Below are positions 42,734-51,596 of a stretch of DNA of 57,186 nucleotides, piece after piece (position 1 is the stretch's first letter; the number at the start of each line of letters is the position of its first letter). The stretch comes from Acidobacteriaceae bacterium. Its GTDB lineage: Bacteria; Acidobacteriota; Terriglobia; Terriglobales; Acidobacteriaceae. The stretch is from the NCBI GenBank assembly GCA_030038435.1, contig JASHOY010000192.1:1-57186 (forward strand). Reading direction: 5' to 3'. The position numbers and the translations under genes are program-made. The notes under the pieces were generated by a model. It did no database searches. It was not told the origin of the DNA and saw nothing but the letters and a program-made list of their open reading frames with translations.

Positions 42734-42955
42734 TCAGGCGGCGCGGCGCCGCTCCACCGGCTGCACTGCGGAAGTCTCTGCGGAGGGCCCAGTCCCCGGA
42801 TTAGCTGAATGAAACCGCACCAATACTTCGTTGGTGGTATCCTGCAACCGCGTATTCGGCTTGTGCAGCTTACGGGTCGCCTTGCTCGCCAGTTGGCAGA
42901 GCTGGTAGCGGTTGGACACATGAGAAAGTGCCCCAAAAACCAAATCGGAACGCAT
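42734..42955 (-). CDS. rpoZ: RNA polymerase omega subunit, divergent Acidobacteria-type
   Basis: A 73-residue protein. The strong AAGGAG before ATG 42955 decides the start. SNRYQLCQLASKATRKL matches the conserved helix of omega (usually NRFxLVxxAAKRARQL), and TTNEVLVRF follows in the place of the second conserved element. Omega helps fold beta' and assemble RNA polymerase and, in many bacteria, helps bind ppGpp. The C-terminal ~20 residues are Pro/Ala/Arg-rich and probably disordered. It precedes rho by 223 bp in the same direction; a shared transcript is possible. Confidence 0.8.
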   Translation of the reverse strand: MRSDLVFGALSHVSNRYQLCQLASKATRKLHKPNTRLQDTTNEVLVRFHSANPGTGPSAETSAVQPVERRRAA

Positions 42956-43585
42956 TGCGAATCACTCCTTCGTCTGTTGCCTGCCCGGTCGGTACTACTT
43001 GGCGCCGCCGATGCAGCCGGGAAAGCCGCAGATATCGGCTCCCATTTGACCATCCTTCATTTCACTTAGACGCACCAACCCGCCGTCCCGTTCCAAATAT
43101 TGACGGATCATAAAGTCAAGCGGAACAGTGGCCAAACTGGCGAGCAGACTGTACTCTCGGTGCCCTGTGCTCCAGCGTTCCACTTCCGATAAGCATCAAA
43201 CACGCTACAGCAGCACGGACCGAGACGTTGCTCAATGTATGATGCTGGAAATGGCTGATGGGCACACCCGATCGCGCAGCGCAATCTGCCCTATATGGAT
43301 GGCTCTATCGAGAGTATACCCCGAGGGCGTCAAGGTCAACATTTTTCTGCGCCCCCACCCTTGCCGTTTCCGGGATTTGGCACTGCGCGGGGTGTCGTCG
43401 ACAACTACTTTAAAATCAATTGCGTACTTGGCTTGGTGCGAATGCAAAGTCGCCATTGAGGCTACGCCGGACGGCTTTCGGCGGCCGCAAAAGACGTGGT
43501 TTTCCAGAGTGCAAAGAAACATTTTCATGTTCGCCATCGATCCGGCGATTGGATCTGGCCTCTCAAATTGAACTTCTCCCCGCGC
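42956..43585. other. Intergenic region of 630 bp between rpoZ and the ComM-like gene
   Basis: It is lower in GC than its surroundings. A minus-strand frame at 42995-43183 encodes 62 residues ending GADICGFPGCIGGAK; an internal ATG would give a 21-residue peptide, but no ribosome site supports it. Frames at 43128-43571 (+) and 43232-43537 (-) overlap each other and show no known motif. It must hold the rpoZ promoter. Confidence 0.35.
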
Positions 43586-45145
43586 TCAGGCCCAGTAGCT
43601 GCGATCCAGGGTCCGGTATTGAATGGCCTCGGCCAGGTGCGCCACGGTGAGCGGCTCCGCCCCTTCCAGGTCAGCAATGGTCCGGGCCACCTTGAGAATG
43701 CGGTCGTGCGCCCGGGCGGTCAGTCCCTGCTGCTGCATTGCCCGCTCCAGCAGCCGCTCGGCATCCGGACCCAGCTCGCAGTAGGCGCGAATCTGCCGGG
43801 TGGTCATCTGCGCATTGGCAAAGATCTTCTCGCCATGTTTTCTGAACCGTTCCCGCTGTCGCTCCCGGGCGGCCATCACCCGGTCGCGAATGTGGACTGA
43901 CCCTTCCGCCGCCGCCCCGCCGCGCAGCTCCTTGTACTGCACCGCCGGTACTTCGATGTGAATATCGATGCGGTCGAGCAACGGGCCGGAGATTTTGGCC
44001 ACGTAGCGCTGGATCATCGGCGGCGTGCACAGGCACTCGCGCGACTTGTCATTGAAGAATCCGCAGGGGCAGGGATTCATAGCGGCGGCGAGCATGAAGC
44101 GCGCCGGAAAACTCAGCGACATGGAGGCACGCGCAATGGTCACGGTGTGGTCTTCGAGCGGCTGCCGCATCACTTCCAGCACGTTGCGCGGAAATTCGGG
44201 CAGCTCGTCCAGAAAGAGGAGCCCGTTATGCGCGAGCGAAACTTCACCGGGCCGCGGCACGATTCCGCCGCCGATCAGGCCAGCGTCAGAAATGGTATGG
44301 TGCGGCGAGCGAAAGGGCCGCTGCGTGACCAGGCCGGCCGCAGGATCGAGCACCCCGGCCACAGAGTGAATCTTGGTTGTTTCCAGCGCTTCGTCAAAGC
44401 TCAACGGCGCCAGAATCGACGGCAGCCGCTTTGCCAGCATCGTCTTTCCGGAACCGGGTGGCCCGATCATCAGGATGTTGTGACTGCCGGCTGCGGCCAC
44501 TTCGAGCGCACGTTTGGCGGTCTGCTGTCCGCGCACATCGCAAAAGTCCACGCTGAAGTGCTGCAGCTCGCCGAGCAGAGTTTCGGTCGATACGCGAAAC
44601 GGCTCGCGCTGAATCACGCCCAGCACCGTGCCATTGAGAAGTTCAAGTACGTCAGTGAGCGATGCGACGGGATAGACATTCACACCCTCGACCACCGCTG
44701 CCTCCGGCGCATTGGCTGCAGGCAGAATCAGGTTGGGGATACCTTTCTCGCGCGCCATGATGGCAACCGGCAACATGCCGGGCACGGGTCGAACGCTGCC
44801 ATCGAGTCCCAGTTCCCCCACCAGCAGGAAACGGCTCAGGTCATCGATGCGCAGCGCGCCATAAGCGCCCAATATGCCCACAGCGATGGGCAGATCGAAG
44901 CCCGAGCCTTCCTTCTTCAAATCCGCCGGCGCCAGGTTGATGGTGATAAACGTAGGCGGAATTAAATAGCCGGAGTTCTTGACGGCCGCGCGCACCCGGT
45001 CGCGGCTCTCGCGCACCGCCGCATCGGGCAGGCCCACGGTGTGAAAGTGATCCTGATCCGTGACCACTCCGCTATAGTCGACTTCGACGTCGATCAGATT
45101 CGCATCGATGCCGTACACCGCCGCGCTGAGGGCCTTGAAAAGCAT
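43586..45145 (-). CDS. YifB/ComM-family Mg-chelatase-like AAA+ ATPase
   Basis: A 519-residue AAA+ protein. ATG 45145 ([15 protein letters not shown]) is the family start; the frame extension to 45199 is not used. It has an N-terminal Lon-protease-like domain ([25 protein letters not shown]), a P-loop [12 protein letters not shown], Walker [12 protein letters not shown], a Cys cluster [15 protein letters not shown] that may bind zinc, and the C-terminal helical part ([12 protein letters not shown]). In other bacteria ComM/YifB acts as a hexameric branch-migration helicase in DNA uptake and recombination. Nearby genes do not help; a short (GGGGGCA) repeat lies before its start. Confidence 0.9.
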   Translation of the reverse strand: MLFKALSAAVYGIDANLIDVEVDYSGVVTDQDHFHTVGLPDAAVRESRDRVRAAVKNSGYLIPPTFITINLAPADLKKEGSGFDLPIAVGILGAYGALRIDDLSRFLLVGELGLDGSVRPVPGMLPVAIMAREKGIPNLILPAANAPEAAVVEGVNVYPVASLTDVLELLNGTVLGVIQREPFRVSTETLLGELQHFSVDFCDVRGQQTAKRALEVAAAGSHNILMIGPPGSGKTMLAKRLPSILAPLSFDEALETTKIHSVAGVLDPAAGLVTQRPFRSPHHTISDAGLIGGGIVPRPGEVSLAHNGLLFLDELPEFPRNVLEVMRQPLEDHTVTIARASMSLSFPARFMLAAAMNPCPCGFFNDKSRECLCTPPMIQRYVAKISGPLLDRIDIHIEVPAVQYKELRGGAAAEGSVHIRDRVMAARERQRERFRKHGEKIFANAQMTTRQIRAYCELGPDAERLLERAMQQQGLTARAHDRILKVARTIADLEGAEPLTVAHLAEAIQYRTLDRSYWA

Positions 45146-45177
45146 GTTGGAAAGATGAAGCGAGTGTAACAGAACCA

Positions 45178-45197
45178 GGGGGCAGGGGGCAGGGGCC
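45178..45197 (+). repeat. Short G-rich 7-bp tandem repeat
   Basis: Two to three copies of a GGGGGCA-like unit between the ComM-like gene and sdaA. Heptameric repeats of this type are common slippage-prone repeats; I see no function. Confidence 0.4.
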
Positions 45198-45335
45198 AAG
45201 GATCAGAAGTTAGTCATCAGTAACATCGGGCTTTCGAAAAACTTTGCGACGGCACTGCCTGCGAATCGCTCTTTTCCGCGGGCGGCTTGCGGTTCCACTG
45301 TTCAACTCGATACCGCTTCACTACAATACTCAACC

Positions 45336-46766
45336 ATGCCGACCAGTCTCTTCGATCTCTACAAGATCGGCGTCGGTCCCTCCAGCTCCCACACCATGGG
45401 GCCGATGCGTGCGGCTTGCCGTTTCGCCCGCGAACTCGCCGAGCGAGGCGTTCTTGACGGGGTGGAGCGCGTGCGCGTGGAACTCTTCGGCTCGCTGGCT
45501 CTCACCGGACTTGGTCATGCCACCGACCGCGCCGTTCTTCTCGGACTGGCCGGCAATGAACCTGCTTCCATCGATCCAGCGCAGATGGAATTGACCGTTG
45601 CGGAGATCCGTTCGCTGAGGCTCATTCATCTTGCCGGCACAAGGCCCATCGCCTTTCACGAAACGCGAGACCTGGTCTTCAATCGCGAGCAGATGTTCCC
45701 GCCGGGCGCGCAGATGCAGCATCCCAACGGCCTGCGCCTGGCTGCCTTCGACGCAGCCGGCGCTATCCTCGACGAGCGGACGTTCTTTTCGGTCGGCGGC
45801 GGATTTATCGTCGAGGATTCCTTTGCCTGCGCAGCCGCAAACCAAGCAATCGCGGAGAAACTTCAGGCCGTAACGCCATTCCCTTTTCGCAGCGCTGCCG
45901 AGCTTCTCGCCATCGCGCACGCCAACGAACTCTCCATCAGTCAGCTCATGCTGGAAAATGAGTGCGCGCTGGTCGCGCACGACGCGTCCTTCGCGCCGGT
46001 CGAGATCGTCCGCGAGGGCATCGATAAAATCTGGAGCGCAATGCAAGCATGCGTGGAACGGGGCGTTGCCGCGGAGGGCATTCTGCCCGGCGGCCTGAAC
46101 GTGCGCCGCCGCGCGCATCGTCTTGCCGAACGGTTGCGCGAGAGGGAAGCGACCGGGCTGCACAGCGATCCGCTCGCGCCGCTCGACTGGGTCACGGTCT
46201 ACGCCATGGCGGTGAACGAAGAGAATGCTGCAGGCGGGCGCGTGGTGACGGCTCCCACCAATGGCGCCGCCGGCGTTGTGCCCGCGGTGGCTCTCTACTA
46301 CGACCGCTTCGTTCCCGAATCGGATCACGAAGGCATGGTGCGTTTCTTTCTCACCTCTGCGGCCATCGGCATTCTCTACAAAGAGAATGCTTCGATCAGC
46401 GGCGCCGAAGTCGGCTGCCAGGGTGAGGTGGGCGTTGCCTGCTCGATGGCTGCCGGCGGCCTCACCGCGGCGCTGGGAGGGAGCAACGGACAGATTGAAC
46501 ATGCCGCTGAAATCGCCATGGAGCACAACCTCGGCATGACCTGCGACCCTATCGGCGGACTGGTGCAGATTCCTTGCATCGAACGCAACGCGATGGGTGC
46601 GGTCAAAGCTGTGCATGCTTCACGTATCGCCCTCAACGAAGCCGAAACGCACAAGGTCTCGCTCGATCAGGTGATCCGCACCATGTATCTAACCGGCCTC
46701 GATATGCAATCGCGATACAAGGAAACCAGCCAGGCCGGACTCGCCTTGAACATCATCGCCTGCTGA
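45336..46766 (+). CDS. sdaA: L-serine ammonia-lyase (iron-sulfur dependent)
   Basis: A 476-residue single-chain L-serine dehydratase, which makes pyruvate and ammonia. The N-terminal domain opens with [20 protein letters not shown]. The catalytic domain has the [12 protein letters not shown] motif and the Cys ligands of the [4Fe-4S] cluster in [16 protein letters not shown], then [17 protein letters not shown]. Length and motifs match the SdaA type (a fusion of the alpha and beta halves of Gram-positive enzymes). It stands between two opposite-facing features and is likely transcribed alone. No ribosome site is strong; ATG 45336 fits the family N-terminus. Confidence 0.93.
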   Translation: MPTSLFDLYKIGVGPSSSHTMGPMRAACRFARELAERGVLDGVERVRVELFGSLALTGLGHATDRAVLLGLAGNEPASIDPAQMELTVAEIRSLRLIHLAGTRPIAFHETRDLVFNREQMFPPGAQMQHPNGLRLAAFDAAGAILDERTFFSVGGGFIVEDSFACAAANQAIAEKLQAVTPFPFRSAAELLAIAHANELSISQLMLENECALVAHDASFAPVEIVREGIDKIWSAMQACVERGVAAEGILPGGLNVRRRAHRLAERLREREATGLHSDPLAPLDWVTVYAMAVNEENAAGGRVVTAPTNGAAGVVPAVALYYDRFVPESDHEGMVRFFLTSAAIGILYKENASISGAEVGCQGEVGVACSMAAGGLTAALGGSNGQIEHAAEIAMEHNLGMTCDPIGGLVQIPCIERNAMGAVKAVHASRIALNEAETHKVSLDQVIRTMYLTGLDMQSRYKETSQAGLALNIIAC

Positions 46767-47029
46767 AGGCGGAAGGGCACATGCATCTCGCATTCGACTC
46801 GATCGACGCAGTTCTTACGGTTATGAATTCCGCTTGCCGCGTTCCGATGCACTTCCCATTTCGCTCTTGCGCTCATCGGAAGCGTCGCTCAAGAAAAAGT
46901 TGTTGCTCTTTTTTCCACTCTCATGTCGTTTTTCTCTTGACACCGATGAAAGTTAAATCTATACATTCTTCAACTGCAATGTAACGATTGCAGAATCGAT
47001 GCAACCCATCGAAAAGGGAGAATAGGCAA
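46767..47029. other. Intergenic region before the Lys/Ala-rich peptide gene
   Basis: It holds the promoter at 46937-46965 (listed) and an AT-rich leader of about 60 nt. No other gene is seen. Confidence 0.4.
46937..46965 (+). promoter_or_regulatory. Near-consensus sigma-70-type promoter
   Basis: TTGACA, a 17-bp spacer, then TATACA. The -35 is perfect and the -10 differs from TATAAT at two places. Transcription from about 46972 would give a roughly 195-nt RNA ending at the hairpin 47125-47165, with a 58-nt leader before the short gene. Confidence 0.7.
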
Positions 47030-47101
47030 ATGGCAACAAAGAAAGCAGCCAAAAAGGCACCCGCGAAGAAGGCCGCCAAGAAGGCCGCCAAGAAAAAGTA
47101 A
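47030..47101 (+). CDS. 23-residue Lys/Ala-rich histone-H1-tail-like peptide
   Basis: A tiny gene: ATG 47030 to TAA 47101, with GGGAG upstream. The peptide is almost only Lys and Ala with one Pro (MATKKAAKKAPAKKAAKK and so on), the pattern of histone H1-like C-terminal tails and of bacterial DNA-binding tails. It has its own promoter and terminator, so it is probably real. Possible roles are nucleic-acid binding, ribosome association or a coding small RNA. The reverse strand reads as a hydrophobic frame (46921-47145) that is only the mirror of this codon use. Such a short sequence gives no stronger identification. Confidence 0.6.
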   Translation: MATKKAAKKAPAKKAAKKAAKKK

Positions 47102-47124
47102 CGGGTCAACCAACCAAAAGGCAA

Positions 47125-47165
47125 CACTCGAGGGGGACGCTTCAAGCGCCCCCCTCGGTGTTTTT
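47125..47165 (+). terminator. Intrinsic terminator after the Lys/Ala-rich peptide gene
   Basis: CACTCGAGGGGGACGCTT and AGCGCCCCCCTCGGTG form a long stem of about 15 bp with a CA loop, followed by TTTTT. It starts 24 bp after the peptide stop and ends 52 bp before rsmE. Confidence 0.85.
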
Positions 47166-47216
47166 GCGCAAGACTGAACTTTGATCAGAGCCAGCAGGAA
47201 TGCAGGGGAAACGCAC

Positions 47217-47960
47217 ATGACACGCCGCCGCTGGATTGCCGAGCACTGGGACCAGGCCACCGCTACCATCACCGCCGCGCAGGCCGAACATCTCGCGCGC
47301 GTGCTTCGCGCCCGGCCCGGCGTGGAAGCCGACGTGGTCGCCGGCGGCCGTCTCTTTCACGCGGAGGTCGCCGCCGTCACGCTCGACGGCGAGCGCAGCG
47401 AGGTCCGCTTCAACCTGATCGCGGAAGCCCGGGCTGAGCCGGCGCTGCCCATTACTCTCGTACTCTCCATCTACAAATTCGATTGCATGGAATGGGCTCT
47501 TGAGAAAGCCACAGAACTGGGAGTCGCGACCATTGCGCCCGTCATCGCGCGCCGCACCGATAAGCACCTGGCGCAAGCCGCCCACAAACGCGCCGAGCGC
47601 TGGCGCCGCATCGCGCATGAGGCCGCGCAGCAGTCGCGCCGCAGTGACGTGCCCGCGATCGAGGTGCCCATATCCCTGGCAGAGCGCGTCAAGGCGGCAT
47701 CTTCAGCGCATCGCATTGTGCTCGCCGAGCAGGAGCGCGCGACCACGCTGCGCAGCCTTGTCGACGAAGCCATAAAAGCAGCGGCTGAAGAAATGCCCGC
47801 GCTCGAAATTGCCATTGGCCCTGAAGGCGGCTGGGCTCCCGAAGAAGAGTCTCTCTTCGACGCCAACGGCTGGCGCGCCGCCACGCTCGGCCCGCGCATC
47901 CTGCGGGCGGAGACAGCGGCCATTGCCGCGCTTGCCATCATTGCCTCTTGCCTGGAGTAG
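47217..47960 (+). CDS. rsmE: 16S rRNA m3U1498 methyltransferase RsmE
   Basis: A 247-residue SPOUT-class methyltransferase that methylates U1498 of 16S rRNA. ATG 47217 has AGGGGAAA before it and begins MTRRRWIAEHWDQ. The N-terminal PUA-like domain (AEHLARVLRARPGVEADVV) binds RNA. The C-terminal domain has VLSIYKFDCMEWALEKATELGV, IAPVIARRTD and the knot motif IAIGPEGGWAPEE with the S-adenosylmethionine loop LGPRILRAETA. It stands after the terminator of the peptide gene and is convergent with the altronate dehydratase gene. Confidence 0.93.
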   Translation: MTRRRWIAEHWDQATATITAAQAEHLARVLRARPGVEADVVAGGRLFHAEVAAVTLDGERSEVRFNLIAEARAEPALPITLVLSIYKFDCMEWALEKATELGVATIAPVIARRTDKHLAQAAHKRAERWRRIAHEAAQQSRRSDVPAIEVPISLAERVKAASSAHRIVLAEQERATTLRSLVDEAIKAAAEEMPALEIAIGPEGGWAPEEESLFDANGWRAATLGPRILRAETAAIAALAIIASCLE

Positions 47961-47966
47961 AAGAAG

Positions 47967-49637
47967 TCAGAGCGATACTCCGCGCTTCCAGGGAATGAAG
48001 TCGATCTGCCCGCGCATCTCCGCTTTCGCCAGTCGAGCGCCGCTCGCAACCTCGATTGCCATCTCGAAGAGCTGTTCGCCGCATTCCTTCACCGTGGCGC
48101 CGCGGGTGACGATCACGCCGGCGTCGAAGTCGATGATGTCGCTCATGCGCGTGCCCGTTGTGCTGTTGGTTGAGACTTTGAGCACCGGCGCAATGGGATT
48201 GCCGGTCGGCGTCCCCAATCCCGTCGTAAACAGCACAAGGTTCGCGCCTGCGCCCACCTGTGCGGTCACGCTCTCAATGTCGTTGCCGGGGGTGCATTGC
48301 AGATTCAGTCCCGGCGTCCTCGCGTACTCGGGATAGTCGATCACGCCGCGGATCGTCGACAGGCCGCCTTTGCGCGCCGCTCCGGCCGACTTCATGGCGT
48401 CGGTGATCAGCCCCTCGCGAATATTTCCCGGCGACGGATTGAAGGCGAAACTCGATTGCGCTGCGGTGGCGCGCGCGGCGTAATCCTGCATCAGGTGTGC
48501 AAAACGCTCTGCCAGCTCATCGGTGGCGCAACGGTTAATCAACTCCTGCTCCACGCCATGCAACTCGGGGAATTCGGAGAGGATGGTCGTTCCTCCCAAT
48601 CCGGCCACCAGATCGGAAACATAGCCGATGGTCGGATTGGCGGTTACGCCGCTGAAACCGTCTGATCCGCCGCATTGCAGCGCGACTTTCAGCGCGGAAA
48701 GCGGCGCCGGCGCGCGCTCAGCCTGATTCGCCTCGGCCAGCGCGGCGAAGGTGCGATCGATCGCCTGCTCCATCAGAGTGGCTTCCTGCCCCGACTGCTG
48801 CTGATCGACGATGATGACCGGCTTGTGCAACTGCGGATCAAGTGCGCGCAGCTCTTCCATCAGCAGCGCGGCCTGCGCATTCTGACAACCCAGGCTCAAC
48901 ACCGTGGCTCCGGCTACGTTGGGATTGTGAATGTAGCCGGCCAGCAGGCCGCAGAGTCCGCGTGCATCCTGCCGCGTGCCGCCGCAGCCAAGCTGGTGGG
49001 TAATGAACCTCACACCATCGAGATTGGGGAAAATGCGCTTGCTTGAAAGTGGGTGCCCCTTCGATGCCGTCTCATTTGCGGCGACCACGGCAGAGTCCTC
49101 ACTCGGCGCCGAGCTATTCCTCCCCGCGGAAATAAGCCTGCGCACGCGCTCGCGGTATCTCGAATTTGCCCGCCCGTAACCGAGCTCCTCTTCAAGAGCT
49201 TCCTTCATCTGCTCCACGTTGCGGTTCTCGCAGAACACCAGCGGCAGCACGATCCAGTAATTGCGCGTGCCCACCTGGCCGTCAGCGCGGTGATAGCCCA
49301 TGAAGGTTCGGTCGGCCCACGGTGAAGGATCAGGCACGGGGCGGGTCACGAGTTTGCGTGCCGTGCTGTAAGCACCGGCGCGATGCTGCACGTTTTGCGT
49401 GGTCAGCAGGCCGCCGCGCGGGATCGCTTCTACCGCTTCGCCCACGACCATGCCGTACATGCGCACCAGATCGCCAGGCTTGAAATCCACGAGCGCCATC
49501 TTGTGCTTTGCGGGAATGGTCTCTCTGGCGGCGACCAGCGAACCCGCGCCGGCATTGATTTCCGCGCCCAGATCGAGCGTAGTCAATGCCATCAAAACGT
49601 TGTCGTTCGAATCAAGCTGCAAGACCTTGTCCGGCAT
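47967..49637 (-). CDS. uxaA: UxaA-family altronate dehydratase
   Basis: A 556-residue member of the UxaA/GarD family: dehydrates D-altronate to 2-keto-3-deoxygluconate in galacturonate catabolism, with Fe(II). The N-terminal SAF-type domain (LTTLDLGAEINAGAGSLVA) is followed by a linker (TFMGYHRADGQVGTRNYW) and the catalytic domain (LGCGGTRQDARGLCGLL; ALQCGGSDGFSGVTANP). The two Cys in these motifs probably serve in the metal site. Galactarate dehydratase is the main alternative. The next gene on the right, same strand, is the aquaglyceroporin, 119 bp away; pectin breakdown by the exported hydrolases at the left of the window could feed it. Confidence 0.85.
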   Translation of the reverse strand: MPDKVLQLDSNDNVLMALTTLDLGAEINAGAGSLVAARETIPAKHKMALVDFKPGDLVRMYGMVVGEAVEAIPRGGLLTTQNVQHRAGAYSTARKLVTRPVPDPSPWADRTFMGYHRADGQVGTRNYWIVLPLVFCENRNVEQMKEALEEELGYGRANSRYRERVRRLISAGRNSSAPSEDSAVVAANETASKGHPLSSKRIFPNLDGVRFITHQLGCGGTRQDARGLCGLLAGYIHNPNVAGATVLSLGCQNAQAALLMEELRALDPQLHKPVIIVDQQQSGQEATLMEQAIDRTFAALAEANQAERAPAPLSALKVALQCGGSDGFSGVTANPTIGYVSDLVAGLGGTTILSEFPELHGVEQELINRCATDELAERFAHLMQDYAARATAAQSSFAFNPSPGNIREGLITDAMKSAGAARKGGLSTIRGVIDYPEYARTPGLNLQCTPGNDIESVTAQVGAGANLVLFTTGLGTPTGNPIAPVLKVSTNSTTGTRMSDIIDFDAGVIVTRGATVKECGEQLFEMAIEVASGARLAKAEMRGQIDFIPWKRGVSL

Positions 49638-49756
49638 GAAATATAACTCCTGTGTTCAACAGCCCAGCATACATCCACCAATGCCGATTCTACGGAGGCT
49701 CGCTGCTGCGGCCTGCGAAGGCAGCCGTTCTGGCAATGCCAACTCTGCCCAACCAC

Positions 49757-50488
49757 TTAAGACAGATGCGCAAACCGGATCAGCAACCCGGCCAGTGCGC
49801 CGCCGGCCAGATCGCCGAGAATGGGAACGGCGGCATAGCGCCAGCCTGAAGCACCCTTACCGGGAATCGGCAACAGCGCGTGCATCAACCGCGGTCCCAG
49901 GTCGCGCGCGGGATTGATGGCGTACCCCGTAGTTCCGCCCAGCGAAAGCCCGATACCCCAGACCAGACTGGCTACCAGCCATGGCCCCAGTCCCGCCGCC
50001 GGCCCATGGATGGCTACTCCGGGTGAGAAAATTGCGGACGCCACCAGCACCAACACCGCGGTGCCGATGGTCTCGCTCACCAGATTCGCCCAGGTGCAGG
50101 GAATAGCGCCATGGGTGCAAAACACCCCGAGCTTTGCCGACGGATCGGGCGTCTGCCCCCAATGCGGCGCGTAATGCAGCGCCATCAGGCCCGCGCCCAC
50201 CATTGCGCCCAGAATCTGCGCCGACCAGTAGACCCACACTTGAGAGAAATCGCCATGCGTCACCGCCACAGCGAAGGTGATGGCCGGATTGATGTGCGCC
50301 TCGGGACTGCCGAAGGCCTGCGCGACCAGCACGCCGCATAAGACCGCCAGTGCCCAGCCTGTCGCTATCACCATCCATCCGGAATCCGCGGCGAACGACT
50401 TGCGCAGCGTAACTCCCGCGTTCACGCCGGTGCCCAGCAGCACCAGCACCAGCGTGCCCATAAACTCGCCCATCCACACAGAGTGCAT
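49757..50488 (-). CDS. Aquaglyceroporin (MIP family, GlpF-like)
   Basis: A 243-residue channel with six helices and both NPA boxes: HINPAITFAVAV and YAINPARDLGPR (the Asp after the second NPAR marks glycerol facilitators). ATG 50488 (MHSVWMGEFMGTLVLVLLG) is the family start, although the frame extends upstream. Passes glycerol, small polyols or water. It is divergent from the PfkB kinase gene. Conversion of incoming polyol by that kinase is possible but unproven. Confidence 0.87.
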   Translation of the reverse strand: MHSVWMGEFMGTLVLVLLGTGVNAGVTLRKSFAADSGWMVIATGWALAVLCGVLVAQAFGSPEAHINPAITFAVAVTHGDFSQVWVYWSAQILGAMVGAGLMALHYAPHWGQTPDPSAKLGVFCTHGAIPCTWANLVSETIGTAVLVLVASAIFSPGVAIHGPAAGLGPWLVASLVWGIGLSLGGTTGYAINPARDLGPRLMHALLPIPGKGASGWRYAAVPILGDLAGGALAGLLIRFAHLS

Positions 50489-50708
50489 CGAATCTTCTTT
50501 CTGATTGCGTCCCCCGATTGCCGGTCCAGGAATACAGCGGAGCGCAAACCAGGAAATATTTTGCGGAACGAAAGCATTTTCAGCTTTCCACCGTGCATTC
50601 GCCAAGGGCAATCTGCAAATTGTGGCGCATCCACACGCGCGCTGCGCCACGCTGCTGCTGCGTGGCCCTACAATAGCGACTGGGGAGGGTCTGGGTGGAG
50701 GATATGTT

Positions 50709-51596
50709 ATGCCGGGTGCAATCTTCGTCGGACTCTCGACCATCGACGTTCTATATCGTGTAGAAAAGTTTCCCGCTGCCAATACCAAGGTCGCTGCGCA
50801 AAGTCAGGACGTGTATGTGGGCGGGCCGGCCACCAACGCCGCTATCGCCTTTGCTCATCTGGGCGGCGCGCCAACTCTGGTCACCGCCATCGGCCGTCAT
50901 GCCCTGGGTGATGTGGTTCGCAAAGACGCCGAGGCGCATTCCGTGCGGCTCATCGACTTGAGCCCCTCTTTCGATCAGCCGCCCGCCGTCTCGTCCGTCA
51001 CTGTCGACGCCAAGGGCAGGCGGAATGTAGTCTCCGCTAACGCCGCGCGCATCGCCGCTCCGGATGCTCACGTTGATGCCCGCGCGCTCGAACAGGCCGG
51101 CGTCATGCTGGTCGACGGCCACTTCATGCCGGCGTGCAGGGCCTGGGCGGCCGCGGCACACGCGCGTGGCACCCCTGTCGTCCTGGACGGCGGAAGCTGG
51201 AAAGAAGGAACTGAAGATTTGCTTGCCAACGTCAGCATCGCCATCTGCTCGGCCGACTTCCACCCGCCCGGCTGCGGGAACGAAGAGAGCGTGATCCGAT
51301 ACCTGAAGCAACAGGAGGTGAAGCACATCGCCATCACCCATGGCGCCGAGCCCGTGCTCTTCGAATCCGGCTCCAGCTCCGGCACCTTGCGCGTGCCGGA
51401 GATCGATGCAGTGGACACCATGGGCGCCGGCGACATCTTTCACGGCGCATTCTGCTTTTTTTTGTCCGTCGGCCACGGATTCGTCGAGGCCATTGCCGAA
51501 GCGGCGCAGATCGCCTCGGAATCCTGCCGCTATCATGGAACGCGCGAATGGATGAAATACATTACAGCCGGGGAACTACTGGCGGAACCGGCTTAA
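50709..51596 (+). CDS. PfkB-family carbohydrate kinase
   Basis: A 295-residue ribokinase-like kinase. GGAGG before ATG 50709 gives the start (MPGAIFVGLSTIDVLYRVEKFP). The glycine-rich N-motif is VYVGGPATNAAIAFAHLGG and the C-terminal signature is DTMGAGDIFHGAFCFF, whose Asp is the catalytic base. Substrates in the family include sugars, 2-keto-3-deoxygluconate and nucleosides. The neighbours (altronate dehydratase, which yields 2-keto-3-deoxygluconate, and an aquaglyceroporin; and a nucleoside permease-like gene facing it) would allow either role. Its stop overlaps the end of the facing gene by 4 bp. Confidence 0.85.
   Translation: MPGAIFVGLSTIDVLYRVEKFPAANTKVAAQSQDVYVGGPATNAAIAFAHLGGAPTLVTAIGRHALGDVVRKDAEAHSVRLIDLSPSFDQPPAVSSVTVDAKGRRNVVSANAARIAAPDAHVDARALEQAGVMLVDGHFMPACRAWAAAAHARGTPVVLDGGSWKEGTEDLLANVSIAICSADFHPPGCGNEESVIRYLKQQEVKHIAITHGAEPVLFESGSSSGTLRVPEIDAVDTMGAGDIFHGAFCFFLSVGHGFVEAIAEAAQIASESCRYHGTREWMKYITAGELLAEPA

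Noticed and set aside
43128..43571. 147-codon frame between rpoZ and the ComM-like gene
   Set aside because: No motif, overlaps a frame on the other strand, and no ribosome site.
46921..47145. Hydrophobic small frame on the minus strand (LAAFLAAFF repeats)
   Set aside because: It is the reverse of the Lys/Ala codons of the 23-residue gene, which has promoter, ribosome site and terminator on plus.
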